Below are positions 35,943 through 45,947 of a DNA stretch of 52,091 bases, piece by piece; the stretch's first letter is position 1; each line of letters starts with the position of its first letter. The DNA comes from Corynebacterium mucifaciens (GTDB lineage: Bacteria; Actinomycetota; Actinomycetes; Mycobacteriales; Mycobacteriaceae). The notes under the pieces are model-generated. The model did no database searches, was not told the DNA's origin, and saw only the letters and a program-made list of their open reading frames with translations. The translations under genes and the position numbers were made by a program. The stretch spans positions 1 through 52,091 of the forward strand of contig NZ_JAAXPF010000011.1 in NCBI RefSeq assembly GCF_012396315.1. Reading direction: 5' to 3'.

Positions 35943-38900
35943 GTGGATTATTTAGCGGACAAGGCCTCCAGGCTTTTTCAGTTCCTAGCAGACCTTCAGG
36001 CCCAAAAGGATCGGCCTGTTAAGCGCATAAGCGAATATGGAAGCGGTAGCCAATGGTTGACGCTGCATCAGCTCAAAGAAATCGCGGATGCAGTCCCCCT
36101 CGAAGTCTCGTTCAATCCCTCATTACTCGGTGGCCTGACGGGCATCGCTCCGTCTGCTGACGATGTCGATGGCTACCTGGTACGTATCGAACGGCCCGCG
36201 GCGCCACCCGCCTTGACGCTTCCCGATGAGCTCAAACAAGCCATCCCCGGCAGCATTGACAATCCCTCTCGGCGTCCTCAGATTGTTGTGGATGCAACAG
36301 CGGTAGGACCCAGTGCTGACCAGCTGACAAGCGAAGCCGAAGCATGGCTGTTGAAGTGGGATAAATGGGCTGCTGCAGCTCGAGCCCTCAACCTCTATCA
36401 AAGCTTCTTCGATATGCAGGTAAAAGCTACCCAACAAGCAGACGAGTTTGAACTTGTCCTCGGTAGCGGGTGGCTGACTTGGGCGTTGGGAAACGACGAA
36501 TCCATTGATCGCCCAATCTTCATGCTGAACCTAGAAATCAGCATGGACAAGATCTCAGGGGCCATCGAGATTCGCGATGCAGGTGAGCCAATTCACGCGG
36601 AATTGGAAGCGCTGTCAGCCAGCCACATGGATGACGGCCGGTTCATTCAGGGCCTGAAAGCGTTCCTGGATGAGTTTGCCGGTTATTTGATCGACATCGA
36701 CGAGTTCGAAGAGCTGGCCCAATTCACAGTCAATGGGCTGAGTGCTCAAGCCCGCTATGAGCCAGAGTTGGAACCAGTGGAAAGTGACGGGCGTGCAGTA
36801 CTTTCCTGGGCCCCAACCATTTTGCTCAGACCGCGCCAGCGCGCTGGATTGTCATCGACGTTTCGTCTTATCTCCCAGTTGATCGAGGACGAGGAGCAAA
36901 TTCCTGCGGGGTTGCGACCGTTGGTTGACCCTAGCTACAGAGCGGAGGTTGCGTCAACAGATAAGCCAGGGGCGATGTTTGAGGTTGGCGGCGATCTGTA
37001 CAGCCCGTTGCCGCTCAACGAGAAGCAAAAACGCGTTCTTGAACACGTTGATTCACATGCACACACCATTGTGCAAGGCCCCCCGGGCACCGGTAAAACT
37101 CATATGGCGGCCGCGCTTTTGTCGCACCTTCTTGCACAAGGAAAGCGAGTGCTAGTCACGGCAGAAACGGAACGCGCCCTCTATGAACTGCGGGATAAGC
37201 TTCCTGCGGAGATAAGAGAGTTAGCGGTGTCGGTCATCGGCTCGTCTTCTCGGGAAATGTCCGAGCTTCGCACTGCGATTGAAACGATCCAACGCCAGTC
37301 CTCGAACTTCGATGAACGCATCTCCCAACGTAAAATTGCGGCCCTCGAAACGGAGCTTGACAGCTTGCGGGAACAACGTATGCAAGCGGTTCGGGCTTGG
37401 GCAGGTCAGCTGGAAGCGGAACAAAAGCCTCTCAACATCGAGGGTTACCAGCTGCCGCTGCCCCAGTTGATACAGAAAGTGGATCAGGATCGCGAGAAGT
37501 ACAGCTGGATCGAAGAAATTTCCCTTGCTGAACCAATTTCATCCTTTCCACTTGATCCGGACGAGGTAAATCTGCTGCTGGATCGGATCGAAGATCCTAC
37601 TTTCGCGCAGGGTAAGCCGTACTCTGGAGCAGCAGTGTTGGATCCGGGATTGTTCTCATCTCCTACCCAGTTTCGCACCGCTGCTCTCCGGCTTGAAGAA
37701 GCGAAGCGCGAGGCCGCATCGGTTAAGTCCTTTGCGAATCCAGTTTTCTTGCCGGCTTGGTTAAAGCTCACGGCAGCAGAACGAAAGCTGGTAGAAGGTA
37801 CTGTCGTTGATTTGAAGGAAGCTCGTCGCAGCATCGATAGTTTCCCACGCGCGTGGGTTGAGGCAGTCCCGCCGGGGACGCACCTGCACGATCTTGAAAG
37901 CTGGGAAACGAGCAGGCAGCGGATCCTCGAAAAACTTGAGTCAATGAATGGAAGTCTCGACTTCCTTGGAGACGTCCAGCGAATCTCAGTAGACGGACAG
38001 TTCGATGCTTTCGTCCCACAAGCGCAGAATCTTCAGCAGTATTTCCTGTCCGGAAAGACATTGAACGTTCGGCCGGATGGATCCGTGAAGCACTCGCTAT
38101 TCGGTGGTGGAGCCGTAAAAGCAGCAATGCCATTCATTGAGGCGGTGCGAATCAACGGATTGCCCCCGACAAATCCGGAGTTAGTTGGAAAATATCTCAC
38201 TTACGTATCTGTAATTTGGGAACTGCAATCCTTGCAAAAGAGCTTGAATTTCACGGACCTGGACATTGCAGACCCGGTCGGATCCGCACGTTCATTTAGG
38301 GAGGATGCCGAAAAGTTCGGAAAGCTTCTCGACTTGGTCCGACGGATTTCGAACGATTTGGAAGCACTTGATCAGCGCGGGTTTGAGATCGCATTGGGCG
38401 ACATCGAGAACCTCGAAGTCCAGCTTTCAACGCTGAATCGTGTGGAAGACGCCAACCGGGCCGTCGAAATAGCAGATCGGGAATACGCTCAGACAAGTGG
38501 ATTGCTAACGATCCAAAAGCATCAAGGTCCGCGGCATCAGTGGATTGAGAAATTGGAATCTGCAATCGCGTCGCATGATGTCAATGCGTACGAAGAGGCA
38601 ATGAGCGCAGCGGCAGCGTTTCACCATTCAGGTCTTGAGCGCCAACGCTTCCTTGAACTGTTGAGTACTTTACGGAGATGGTCTGAGGGTTTTGCAGAAA
38701 AGATTGAAGATCCAGTATCGAGAGGTATTTGGGGTCCCAGGTTGAAAAATGCCCGGGAGGCGCGAAACTGGCTGCTGGCGCGTCGCAAGATCGAATCGAT
38801 GGCTTTATCTTCGCGTGAAGACTCTCAGAGCGACCTCGAGCGAATCGATAGGAAAATCCACGATGCTATCTCCTCTCTGGCTGCAGAACGAGCTTGGTCA

Positions 38901-41057
38901 GAGGCAGTCGGTGGTGCACGTATGGACGGTGCAATGCGTGCGACGATGCAGGCATACGTGCAGGCAGTTCGCAGGCTAGGTAAGGGAACCGGCAAGTATG
39001 CCGACCAACGCCGCCGGGATGTGCGGCGGCACTTGGATAGCGCACGCGAGGCTGTGCCGGTCTGGATCATGCCTATTTACAAGGTTGTCGAGCAATTTGA
39101 GCTGAAACAGAACATGTTCGATGTCGTCATCATTGATGAGGCGTCGCAAGCCGGTGTCGAATCGATTTTCCTTCAGTACCTCGCACCTAAGGTGGTCGTA
39201 GTGGGAGATGACCGCCAGGTTTCTCCATCGGGCGTAGGTGAGGACATTGGTCGTCTTCAGAAGCTTGCGCGCCAGTACCTGTATGACTTTGACGCTATCG
39301 ATGCATGGGTAGACCCGAAACGTTCTCTCTTTGACGATGCCAACATGCGGTACGGAGGACGAATAGCGCTTGACGAACACCGCAGGTGTGTGCCAGAAAT
39401 CATCGAGTTTTCTAATGAGTTGGTGTACCGGCCCAACAACATCGAACTCAAGCCGGTTCGTGAACCTGCTAGTGAACGCCTAGCCCCGTTCCGACTTACC
39501 CGCACTCCCAACGCCTTCCAAACTGACAAGAAAAAGGTCAACCGGAGGGAGGCGGATGTGCTGGTTGAGCGGCTGATTGGAGTGTTGGAGGACGAAGCGT
39601 ATGACGGGAAAACAATTGGTGTTATTTCGCTATTAAGCACCTCAGGACAAGCTGATTACATCCGAAATCAACTACTTACTGCTGTTCCCCCTCACGTCTG
39701 GGAGGAGCGGGATCTCAAGGTCGGAAGCCCCGCGGATTTCCAAGGCGCCGAAAGGGACGTCATTTTCCTCAGCTTGGTTACCGCAGTTCCGCACCAAACC
39801 CGGGTCCAAGCACTCACTCAATTGCAGCATGAGCAGCGCTACAACGTTGCGGTCAGTCGCGCGAAGGACCAGGTCTGGCTCTTTCACTCGATCGGTCTTG
39901 AGGATCTTCCGAATCAAGATGATGTGCGGTACAAGCTACTGGAATACGCCTACCGGGTAGCCGAATCATCTCCGGAAAAACGGATTTCGCAGCTTGTTTC
40001 GTTTGACGAGCGCGTCGATCCGTTCGACTCTCTATTTGAACAGCGTGTTTACAACGAGCTGGTTCGGAGAGGCTACTTTGTCATTCCTCAATTCGATGCT
40101 TTCGGGCGCAAGATTGATCTGGTAGTTCAAGGGCAGGGTGGCCGTTTGGCAGTTGAGTGTGACGGCGATTTTTGGCATAGCGAGGAGTACGCGATTGCGG
40201 ATCGTTCTCGGCAAAGAGAGCTTGAACGCCTTGGGTGGGCCTTCGCTCGACTTTTCGAGTCTGACTTCTATTTGGATCCGCACGGCCAGATTCAACGGAT
40301 CGTTGATCGGTTGGACGAGCTCGGGATCCAACCGGGCTACGTTGAGGGCGTCGATTTTGCATCGGCCGATAACATTGAAATCATCGAAACGGAATCTGAT
40401 CCTGATGACACGAAAGTGCCCTTCAGCCAGGAATCGACTGCACCTGGCCTCCCGCTCGACGCGATTGCACAGCCACCGCTGGATGATGAGCTTGCAGCCG
40501 TGATCCAGGAAGACGAATTGTCATCAGAGCCGGTCGTTGAAGGAAGCCGATCCACTCAGTCATTAGATGGCCTTGAGCCCTACGTTGAATTCAAAGGCTC
40601 AACGGTGTCTGTATACGCAGCGGGACCCGATCAAATTGACCAAGGTCTTGCCGAGATCATCGCCGTCGAGGGCCCAATTCCGGAGGTAATGCTGTTCCAG
40701 CGATATGTGAAGGCTGGTGGAGACCACAAGGTGGCGGGAACAGCACAAGCCGTCTTGCGGGCTGGGATGAAACGCCTTCTGCGACGCGGAACTGTCGTTG
40801 AAGCCAGCGGTTCGAAACGCATCTACAAAACGCCGGATCAGCCAGACGTGCGGCCTAGAACTAAGGGATCGCGCATTGCTGATGACATCTCACCGAACGA
40901 ATGGGAGATGCATATGAGGGCGGTTATGGCAGCCCAAGAGTTCCAAGATGAGGAAGAGCTTTTACGCGCTACTCATCGTCGTGTTGGATACGGTCGGTTC
41001 ACAGGCAAGATGCACGAACGCCTCGCTGAAGTGCGAGACCAGATTGGGGACGAGTAA
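35943..41057 (+). CDS. Large SF1 (UPF1/DNA2-like) helicase with C-terminal Vsr-like nuclease and winged-helix domains
   Basis: The protein has 1704 residues from GTG 35943. A 370-residue N-terminal region of unknown type precedes Walker A GPPGTGKT (about 379-386). A long insertion (about 440-1050, partly coiled coil) separates it from Walker B VVIIDEASQAG (about 1061-1071); later motifs include GDDRQVSPSG, DFQGAERDVIFLS and YNVAVSRAKDQVWL. A Vsr/MTES_1575-like nuclease domain follows (about 1363-1440, FEQRVYNELVRRGY, GRKIDLVV, LAVECDGDFWH). The tail (about 1575-1640) is a DUF3320-like winged helix. Helicase-nuclease fusions of this kind occur in defence islands. No partner gene is co-directional; codon use is more AT-rich than the backbone. 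Confidence 0.88.
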   Translation: MDYLADKASRLFQFLADLQAQKDRPVKRISEYGSGSQWLTLHQLKEIADAVPLEVSFNPSLLGGLTGIAPSADDVDGYLVRIERPAAPPALTLPDELKQAIPGSIDNPSRRPQIVVDATAVGPSADQLTSEAEAWLLKWDKWAAAARALNLYQSFFDMQVKATQQADEFELVLGSGWLTWALGNDESIDRPIFMLNLEISMDKISGAIEIRDAGEPIHAELEALSASHMDDGRFIQGLKAFLDEFAGYLIDIDEFEELAQFTVNGLSAQARYEPELEPVESDGRAVLSWAPTILLRPRQRAGLSSTFRLISQLIEDEEQIPAGLRPLVDPSYRAEVASTDKPGAMFEVGGDLYSPLPLNEKQKRVLEHVDSHAHTIVQGPPGTGKTHMAAALLSHLLAQGKRVLVTAETERALYELRDKLPAEIRELAVSVIGSSSREMSELRTAIETIQRQSSNFDERISQRKIAALETELDSLREQRMQAVRAWAGQLEAEQKPLNIEGYQLPLPQLIQKVDQDREKYSWIEEISLAEPISSFPLDPDEVNLLLDRIEDPTFAQGKPYSGAAVLDPGLFSSPTQFRTAALRLEEAKREAASVKSFANPVFLPAWLKLTAAERKLVEGTVVDLKEARRSIDSFPRAWVEAVPPGTHLHDLESWETSRQRILEKLESMNGSLDFLGDVQRISVDGQFDAFVPQAQNLQQYFLSGKTLNVRPDGSVKHSLFGGGAVKAAMPFIEAVRINGLPPTNPELVGKYLTYVSVIWELQSLQKSLNFTDLDIADPVGSARSFREDAEKFGKLLDLVRRISNDLEALDQRGFEIALGDIENLEVQLSTLNRVEDANRAVEIADREYAQTSGLLTIQKHQGPRHQWIEKLESAIASHDVNAYEEAMSAAAAFHHSGLERQRFLELLSTLRRWSEGFAEKIEDPVSRGIWGPRLKNAREARNWLLARRKIESMALSSREDSQSDLERIDRKIHDAISSLAAERAWSEAVGGARMDGAMRATMQAYVQAVRRLGKGTGKYADQRRRDVRRHLDSAREAVPVWIMPIYKVVEQFELKQNMFDVVIIDEASQAGVESIFLQYLAPKVVVVGDDRQVSPSGVGEDIGRLQKLARQYLYDFDAIDAWVDPKRSLFDDANMRYGGRIALDEHRRCVPEIIEFSNELVYRPNNIELKPVREPASERLAPFRLTRTPNAFQTDKKKVNRREADVLVERLIGVLEDEAYDGKTIGVISLLSTSGQADYIRNQLLTAVPPHVWEERDLKVGSPADFQGAERDVIFLSLVTAVPHQTRVQALTQLQHEQRYNVAVSRAKDQVWLFHSIGLEDLPNQDDVRYKLLEYAYRVAESSPEKRISQLVSFDERVDPFDSLFEQRVYNELVRRGYFVIPQFDAFGRKIDLVVQGQGGRLAVECDGDFWHSEEYAIADRSRQRELERLGWAFARLFESDFYLDPHGQIQRIVDRLDELGIQPGYVEGVDFASADNIEIIETESDPDDTKVPFSQESTAPGLPLDAIAQPPLDDELAAVIQEDELSSEPVVEGSRSTQSLDGLEPYVEFKGSTVSVYAAGPDQIDQGLAEIIAVEGPIPEVMLFQRYVKAGGDHKVAGTAQAVLRAGMKRLLRRGTVVEASGSKRIYKTPDQPDVRPRTKGSRIADDISPNEWEMHMRAVMAAQEFQDEEELLRATHRRVGYGRFTGKMHERLAEVRDQIGDE

Positions 41058-41086
41058 CCCGAGCCGCGCCGATTGTGTAACAGGAT

Positions 41087-42073
41087 TCAATGTTCGCATA
41101 CTTCTCCGGTGAATTGCACCTGTGCCTCGGGATGCGACGTATGGAGGTCGGCCTCGTTGCCCTCGCGGTCTTCCCAATCCGCCAGGGTGACGGCGGGGTC
41201 GTTCTGAAGGTGCCACATGACTCTGCCGTTTGCAGAACCGCCGAGGAGAAACGCCGCGGCAGCAGACGGGCTGCTGAACTCAATGTCATTGAGCAGAGCG
41301 CTGTCTTGAATCTGGTCCGCGTAGCGTTCCCGGGTGGCATGAACACCGCGCGGGGCACTAGGGCGTAGATCTGCCCGCAAGGTGGATCCACCGAGTACCA
41401 AGAAACCGCTCGTGGTGCGCTGGCCCAGTCCTTGGACGCTATGGAGCGGAAGGGTCAGCTCGAAAGTTGGCTCGTCCTCGCTTGACGCAGGTGTGGGAGT
41501 TTGGCCTGTCCGTCTTTGCTTGAGGGACTTCGAGGATATTGCCTTTGGCTGGAACGCGGATATACCCAGCGCGCTAATAATGAGGTTGGTGTTTTCGATG
41601 AACTCATCCAGCTCCGCCTGGGTCTCTTCACTGAGACTGCCCGCCGACGGGGTGTTGCCATTAGCGACTTCGTACCGGTCAGCCTTGATGGCCCGTTGAT
41701 GAAAGGCATTCTCCAAGAAGGTGATCTCGGTGGCGCCCCAGGAATCGTCGACCACGACCACGTAAATGATGCGGTTGAAGAAGTCCTTGTCTTCGCTGCG
41801 GGAGTGCTCGGCGGCGCGGGCAAAAGCAACGCCGTTTTGGCGTGGTGCAGTCTGCCCGATGTAAATGCGGGGCTTGTCGGTCTCCGGGTTCGTGCCCACG
41901 AGAAAGTAGACTGCAGGGTGGTTGAGTTCAGCGCGTCGACGAAGCTCTTCGGAGTTAAGCTCGGTGCGTGGAATCGAATACACGCGACCGACCCAGTTTC
42001 TGATTGAGGCCTTGATCGGGCCGTCGGCAGTGCCATGCATCATGAAAAGCTGCAGTGTTTTCGGGGAGCCCAT
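41087..42073 (-). CDS. GIY-YIG nuclease with C-terminal DUF4357 domain
   Basis: The protein has 328 residues. N-terminal segment LFMMHGTADGPIKASIRNWVGRVYSIPRTEL is the family lead-in and supports the ATG 42073 start. GIY-YIG elements: VYF at 55-57, YIG at 71-73, Arg86 and Glu121 in FLENAFHQRA. The C-terminal DUF4357 segment reads FSSPSAAAAFLLGGSANGRVMW (about 268-292). Such proteins are found as accessory genes near restriction and defence genes; the target is unknown. It converges on the helicase gene with 29 bp between stops. Confidence 0.87.
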   Translation of the reverse strand: MGSPKTLQLFMMHGTADGPIKASIRNWVGRVYSIPRTELNSEELRRRAELNHPAVYFLVGTNPETDKPRIYIGQTAPRQNGVAFARAAEHSRSEDKDFFNRIIYVVVVDDSWGATEITFLENAFHQRAIKADRYEVANGNTPSAGSLSEETQAELDEFIENTNLIISALGISAFQPKAISSKSLKQRRTGQTPTPASSEDEPTFELTLPLHSVQGLGQRTTSGFLVLGGSTLRADLRPSAPRGVHATRERYADQIQDSALLNDIEFSSPSAAAAFLLGGSANGRVMWHLQNDPAVTLADWEDREGNEADLHTSHPEAQVQFTGEVCEH

Positions 42074-42140
42074 GAGGCAGACAGTAGTAGGAAGCCGCGC
42101 TCACCATGGCAGCTTGAGCGGTCAATCAACCAGCAATACG

Positions 42141-42179
42141 GACTCCGCATCGCGGACAACAGGGCGCGAAAATGATTGG
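42141..42179. repeat. Dispersed repeat, copy 4 (intergenic 42074-42480)
   Basis: ACTCCGCATCGCGGACA, 12 bases, then AATGATTGG. The 407-bp gap between the GIY-YIG gene and the permease contains this copy and a GCYTATCGACG motif (42425-42435, minus orientation) whose flank GCGGGCCGAAGGG matches that at 14856. No gene is seen in the gap. Confidence 0.72.
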
Positions 42180-42480
42180 TGGGCGGCACCTTTGGTTCGT
42201 CGTCAAGCGGGTGTCCACTCAAATGAGCGGCGAAGGGGCTGTGCTGGCGGCGGCCGCGCCGTAGTGTGCCGGGCGCGGGGATGAAAACTTGGAAAATTGA
42301 GGCCAAGGCGCCGGGGGCGCACGTTGGGTCTCATGTGGCCACTTGTTCGTAACGACAAAAGTTACGTCGACGTTGCAGCATCCGTCACCGGAGGGGTGAC
42401 CGCCCCGCGCGCGGGCCGAAGGGACGTCGATAGGCAAAAGCGCTGAACGCGCAGCGCCGGCCCCGGTAACGTAGATCACT

Positions 42481-43842
42481 ATGAGTAACACCGAGCTACC
42501 GGAGCAACACAGCGAGGAACACCTCGAGCTCTCCCGCGCAGAGTTCGACCGGGAGAACCTCTCGGACGCGGACATCGAGCAGATCAGGGAGCAGCGCGAG
42601 GGCAAAGAGCCGGATGGCTCGTTTATGCGCTGGGTGATCACGCTGTTTGGCACCGGCGTGGGCGCGGGCATCCTGTTCCTCCCCATCAACGCGGGCAGTT
42701 TCGGGTTCTGGCCGCTGGTGATTGCGACGCTGCTGATCGGCCCGATGGTGTTTCTCTCCCACCGCACCTACGCTCGCATCGTCTCCGCCTCCCCGGTCAA
42801 GGGGCTGGACGTGTTGCAGGTGATCACGGCGCTGACGGGGCGCAAGCGCGGGTTCGCCTCCGCGGTGCTGTACTGGCTGGGCATTTATCCCACGGTGCTC
42901 ATTTACGCGATCTCGATTACCAACACGCTGGACAGTTTCATTGTGAACCAGCTGGGCGGGGCGCAGGTGAGCCGGTGGCTGCTGGCGCTGGTGGCGGTGG
43001 GTGTGATGACAGGCGCGTACGCGTTTGGCAAGAAGCTCACCCTGTGGCTGGCCAACGCGCTGGTGTACCCGCTGATTATCGCGCTGGCGGCGGTGTCGCT
43101 GTACCTCGTCCCTTCGTGGGATTTCGCGGGCTTCCGCTCGTACGAGTCCTCCTACCCCGTGTGGCAGGGGCTGCTGCTGATTCTGCCGGTGCTGGTGTTC
43201 TCCTTCAGCCACATGGCCGCGCTGAGCCAGTTCGCCCTGGACACCCAGAAGAAGATGGACGGCGACGTGGCGGCCACGGAGCGCGAGGTGTCCAAGGTGG
43301 AGCTGGTCACGGCGATCCTGTTAGTTGCGTTCACCATGTTCTTCGTGTGGTCGTGTTCGCTCGCTTTGGGCGCGGACGGCATGGACGCCGCCCGCGAGCA
43401 GAACGTGCCGGTGCTGTCCTACCTGGCCAACGAGACCGACGCGCCGTTTATGGCGTGGATGAGCCCAATCATCGCCATGTGCGCGATTATCACCTCCTAC
43501 TTCGGCCACCTGCTCGGCACGGAGGAGGGCACGGCCTACCTGGTGCGCAGTGTGGCGCCGGACGTCGCGGCTCGCTTCTCGACGTCTACCCTTCGGTGGG
43601 CCGTCAATATCTTTGTCCTGGTCACCGCAGTGCTGGTCGCCGTGCTGAATCCCTCGATTCTGGACATGATCTCCGTGGTCGGCGGCATCTTCGTGGCGTT
43701 TCTGGTCTACATCATGCCCGCGCTGCTGTTTGCCAAGGCCACGGCGTTCAAGCACTACGCCCGCCGGCCGGACACCATCTTCGTGTTCGTGCTCGGCCTG
43801 GTCATTATGGGCGTAACGGTATGGGGCATGATCGCAGGGTAA
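42481..43842 (+). CDS. HAAAP family amino acid permease (serine/threonine type)
   Basis: The 453-residue protein has a charged cytoplasmic N-terminus (1-45) and eleven hydrophobic helices, starting WVITLFGTGVGAGILFLPINAG, the hydroxy/aromatic amino acid permease signature. SdaC/TdcC-like proteins import serine or threonine with protons; substrate not resolved. The last roughly 150 bp of the gene are duplicated 2.26 kb downstream (45948-46099). Confidence 0.9.
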   Translation: MSNTELPEQHSEEHLELSRAEFDRENLSDADIEQIREQREGKEPDGSFMRWVITLFGTGVGAGILFLPINAGSFGFWPLVIATLLIGPMVFLSHRTYARIVSASPVKGLDVLQVITALTGRKRGFASAVLYWLGIYPTVLIYAISITNTLDSFIVNQLGGAQVSRWLLALVAVGVMTGAYAFGKKLTLWLANALVYPLIIALAAVSLYLVPSWDFAGFRSYESSYPVWQGLLLILPVLVFSFSHMAALSQFALDTQKKMDGDVAATEREVSKVELVTAILLVAFTMFFVWSCSLALGADGMDAAREQNVPVLSYLANETDAPFMAWMSPIIAMCAIITSYFGHLLGTEEGTAYLVRSVAPDVAARFSTSTLRWAVNIFVLVTAVLVAVLNPSILDMISVVGGIFVAFLVYIMPALLFAKATAFKHYARRPDTIFVFVLGLVIMGVTVWGMIAG

Positions 43843-43867
43843 GGGTTTTCGCGCCCGAAAAGATATA

Positions 43868-44001
43868 GAAAGATATCGGAAAGATATCGAAACAATTCGC
43901 TGAACAGGGGAAATGGTGAATTCCGGCCCGCATTCGCCCTGCTATATCTTTCCGATATCTTTCGGAGCCGAAAAATGGGTCCGAAAAGAATTCCCTGGGG
44001 A
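43868..44001 (+). repeat. 134-bp direct repeat, left copy, with iteron palindrome
   Basis: It contains GAAAGATATCGGAAAGATAT (43868-43887) and its exact inverse at 43944-43963, that is four AAAGATATCG units, with a fifth degenerate unit just outside. The sequence aligns over its full length with 45753-45886. It ends 17 bp before the start of the AlbA_2 gene and includes its promoter region. Likely an operator, a recombination site or both. Confidence 0.88.
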
Positions 44002-44005
44002 AATG

Positions 44006-44011
44006 TACAAT
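44006..44011 (+). promoter_or_regulatory. -10 element of the AlbA_2 gene, leaderless
   Basis: TACAAT lies 7 bp before the ATG at 44019, so the transcript would begin at or next to the start codon. The -35 region falls within the left direct repeat beside its palindrome, suggesting autoregulation. Confidence 0.6.
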
Positions 44012-44018
44012 CGTTGGC

Positions 44019-45754
44019 ATGGTTACGGAATCTGCCTGGGGTGATCTGGCACCGAACGTCCGAGATGCTCTCGAGGCGATCCATGGTGGGGCAACGGCGG
44101 ACTCGCAGGAGTCTCTCATCTTGGAGTTCAAGGAGGATCCGGCTGTCCGGGAGGGGGAGAAGGGGGCGAGGGCGAAGCTCGTCGAGAAGCTGCTGAATGA
44201 AGCCATCTGCATGGCAAATAGTGAAGCTGCAACTGGCCACATCGTTGTAGGGTGGCGGATAAAGCCACGGGCGAGGCCGCGTTCACCGGTACGCAGATGG
44301 ACGAGGAAAAGCTCGCTCAGAAGATATTCAACGGCACGAAGCCAAACATGAATGTGCAGATCGCGCCAGTACGAGCGTGGGGAGCGAGGCTTCTGGTTAT
44401 CCATGTGCCGGAAGCGCGGGCGCTCTACACCCGGGGTGACGGCGCTGCGAAACGCCGCACGGCAGATGCCCAGTTTTCCTGCCAGCCGATGACTGAGGAA
44501 ATGCGCCGCTCGATTGACGAGGCTCGGCGCAATCCCGACTATTCGAACGGCCCCGCGGACATCTCCGTGGACGATCTGCCGTTGGCTGTGATTGAAGAGG
44601 CGCGGAGGATGCTTCGCGAGCACAGAAGGGCGCGCGGTTCTGAGGCCGCGGTTCCGCAAACAACGACCGGGCTGCTGCGCGAGCTCGGCCTGGTGCGCGA
44701 TGACGGCCAGCTCAAGCGGGCGGCGGAAATTCTTTTCGCCGATCCTGACCCCACAGACGTTGTAGTCCGGCACCTGTGGCGCAGTATCCCGGGGGAAGAC
44801 CCGAAGGCCACGCTGATTTCGGACCCGGTTTTGCTGGCGTTGCCCCGCCTGCGGCGCCTGATTGCGGAAAATGGGGACAGGGAGATCGAACGGGTGCAAT
44901 TTGACGGCGGTGAAGAGATCGCTATTAGTCGTTTTCCTGAGCAGGCTGTTGATGAGGTGGTTTCCAACGCGTTCATTCACCGCGATTGGCGGCTGCCTGG
45001 GCCGGTCGTGGTTGAGCAGACCTACCGCACGCTAAAAATCACCTCGCCCGGTCCCCTGCCGCCGGGAGTAACGGTGGATAAGCTGCTGACCACCACATCG
45101 GTTCCGAGGAACAACCGGCTCATGGCGGCGATGCGAACGCTCGGTCTGGCGGAGGAAGAATCGCGTGGCTTCGACCGCATGTGGGCGACCATGATCCGCA
45201 CTGGTCGAAACGTTCCTGAGGTTTTTGCCACCGAGTCCTACGTTCAAGTGGTCCTGGCTGCGCAGCAGCCCGACACGACCTTCATAAAGGGGCTCAGGAA
45301 GCTCTCGGAGCGTTACGGCGAACCGGTTATCAGTAACGTCGCAACGCTGATTGTGCTTTGGCACCTAAATTCCGCTTCTTTGATCACTGCGGCAACTGCA
45401 GTCCGCAAAACGCAACTCACTGCCCTTGAGGTGGAAGAGCTTATGGGCGCACTCGTTGAACTTGGAATGCTCGACTCTGTAGCGGACGCCAGCGAGTGGA
45501 CGCTCAGCGGCGAGGCGCGAAAGCTGCTCGGCCGTGGGCAGGCAGGCGACCTGGCGACGGTGAGCATCCAGGAGTGGATAGAAGCAAAGCTTCTCGACGG
45601 CGAATCGCTCCGGTCTGCCGATATCGCAGATCAAACCGGAGTCAGCGTCGCTGGAGCCGGGCGAATTCTCCGCCACCTCCGCAGTCTTGGACGTGCGAAA
45701 ATTGATCCAGAAGGCCCTCCGCGAGGGCGCGGCACCCGCTGGATTCGGGCGTGA
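44019..45754 (+). pseudogene. AlbA_2 (Schlafen-like) / HATPase_c_4 ATP-binding protein with a -1 frameshift
   Basis: Two frames form one protein of about 578 residues. The first (44019 to about 44250) has the AlbA_2 core ESLILEFKEDPA and ANSEAATGHIVVG; the second continues ADKATGEAAFTGTQMDEEKLAQKI, then a HATPase_c_4 region (EQAVDEVVSNAFIHRDW, GPLPPGVT, NRLMAAMRTLGLAEEESRGFDRM) and a C-terminal winged helix (ADIADQTGVSVAGAGRILRHL). One more G in the GGG run at 44250-44252 would join them (VVGVADKATG). The long intact second half suggests a recent mutation or sequencing error. Flanking iteron repeats suggest it regulates its own promoter or defines a small mobile module. Confidence 0.78.
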
Positions 45755-45886
45755 AAGATATCGGAAAGATATCGTAACAATTCGCTGAACAGGGGAAATG
45801 GTGAATTCCTGCCCGTGTTTGTTCCGCTATATCTTTCCGATATCTTTCGAATCCGAAAAATGGGTGCAAAAAGAATTCCCTGGGGA
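45753..45886 (+). repeat. 134-bp direct repeat, right copy, with iteron palindrome
   Basis: Same length and organisation as 43868-44001, with palindromic arms at 45753-45772 and 45829-45848 unchanged and most differences in the loop. It begins inside the stop codon of the AlbA_2 gene. Conservation of the arms rather than the loop suggests the iterons matter. Confidence 0.88.
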
Positions 45887-45947
45887 GACAGGGTGAGGGC
45901 GGAGCGTGGGCGCCGCAAAGCTTAAGTTTCACCTGAATTTCACCGCA

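Noticed and set aside
41418..42007. Plus-strand open frames across the GIY-YIG gene
   Set aside because: Minus-strand frame carries complete GIY-YIG and DUF4357 motifs; the plus frames have none.
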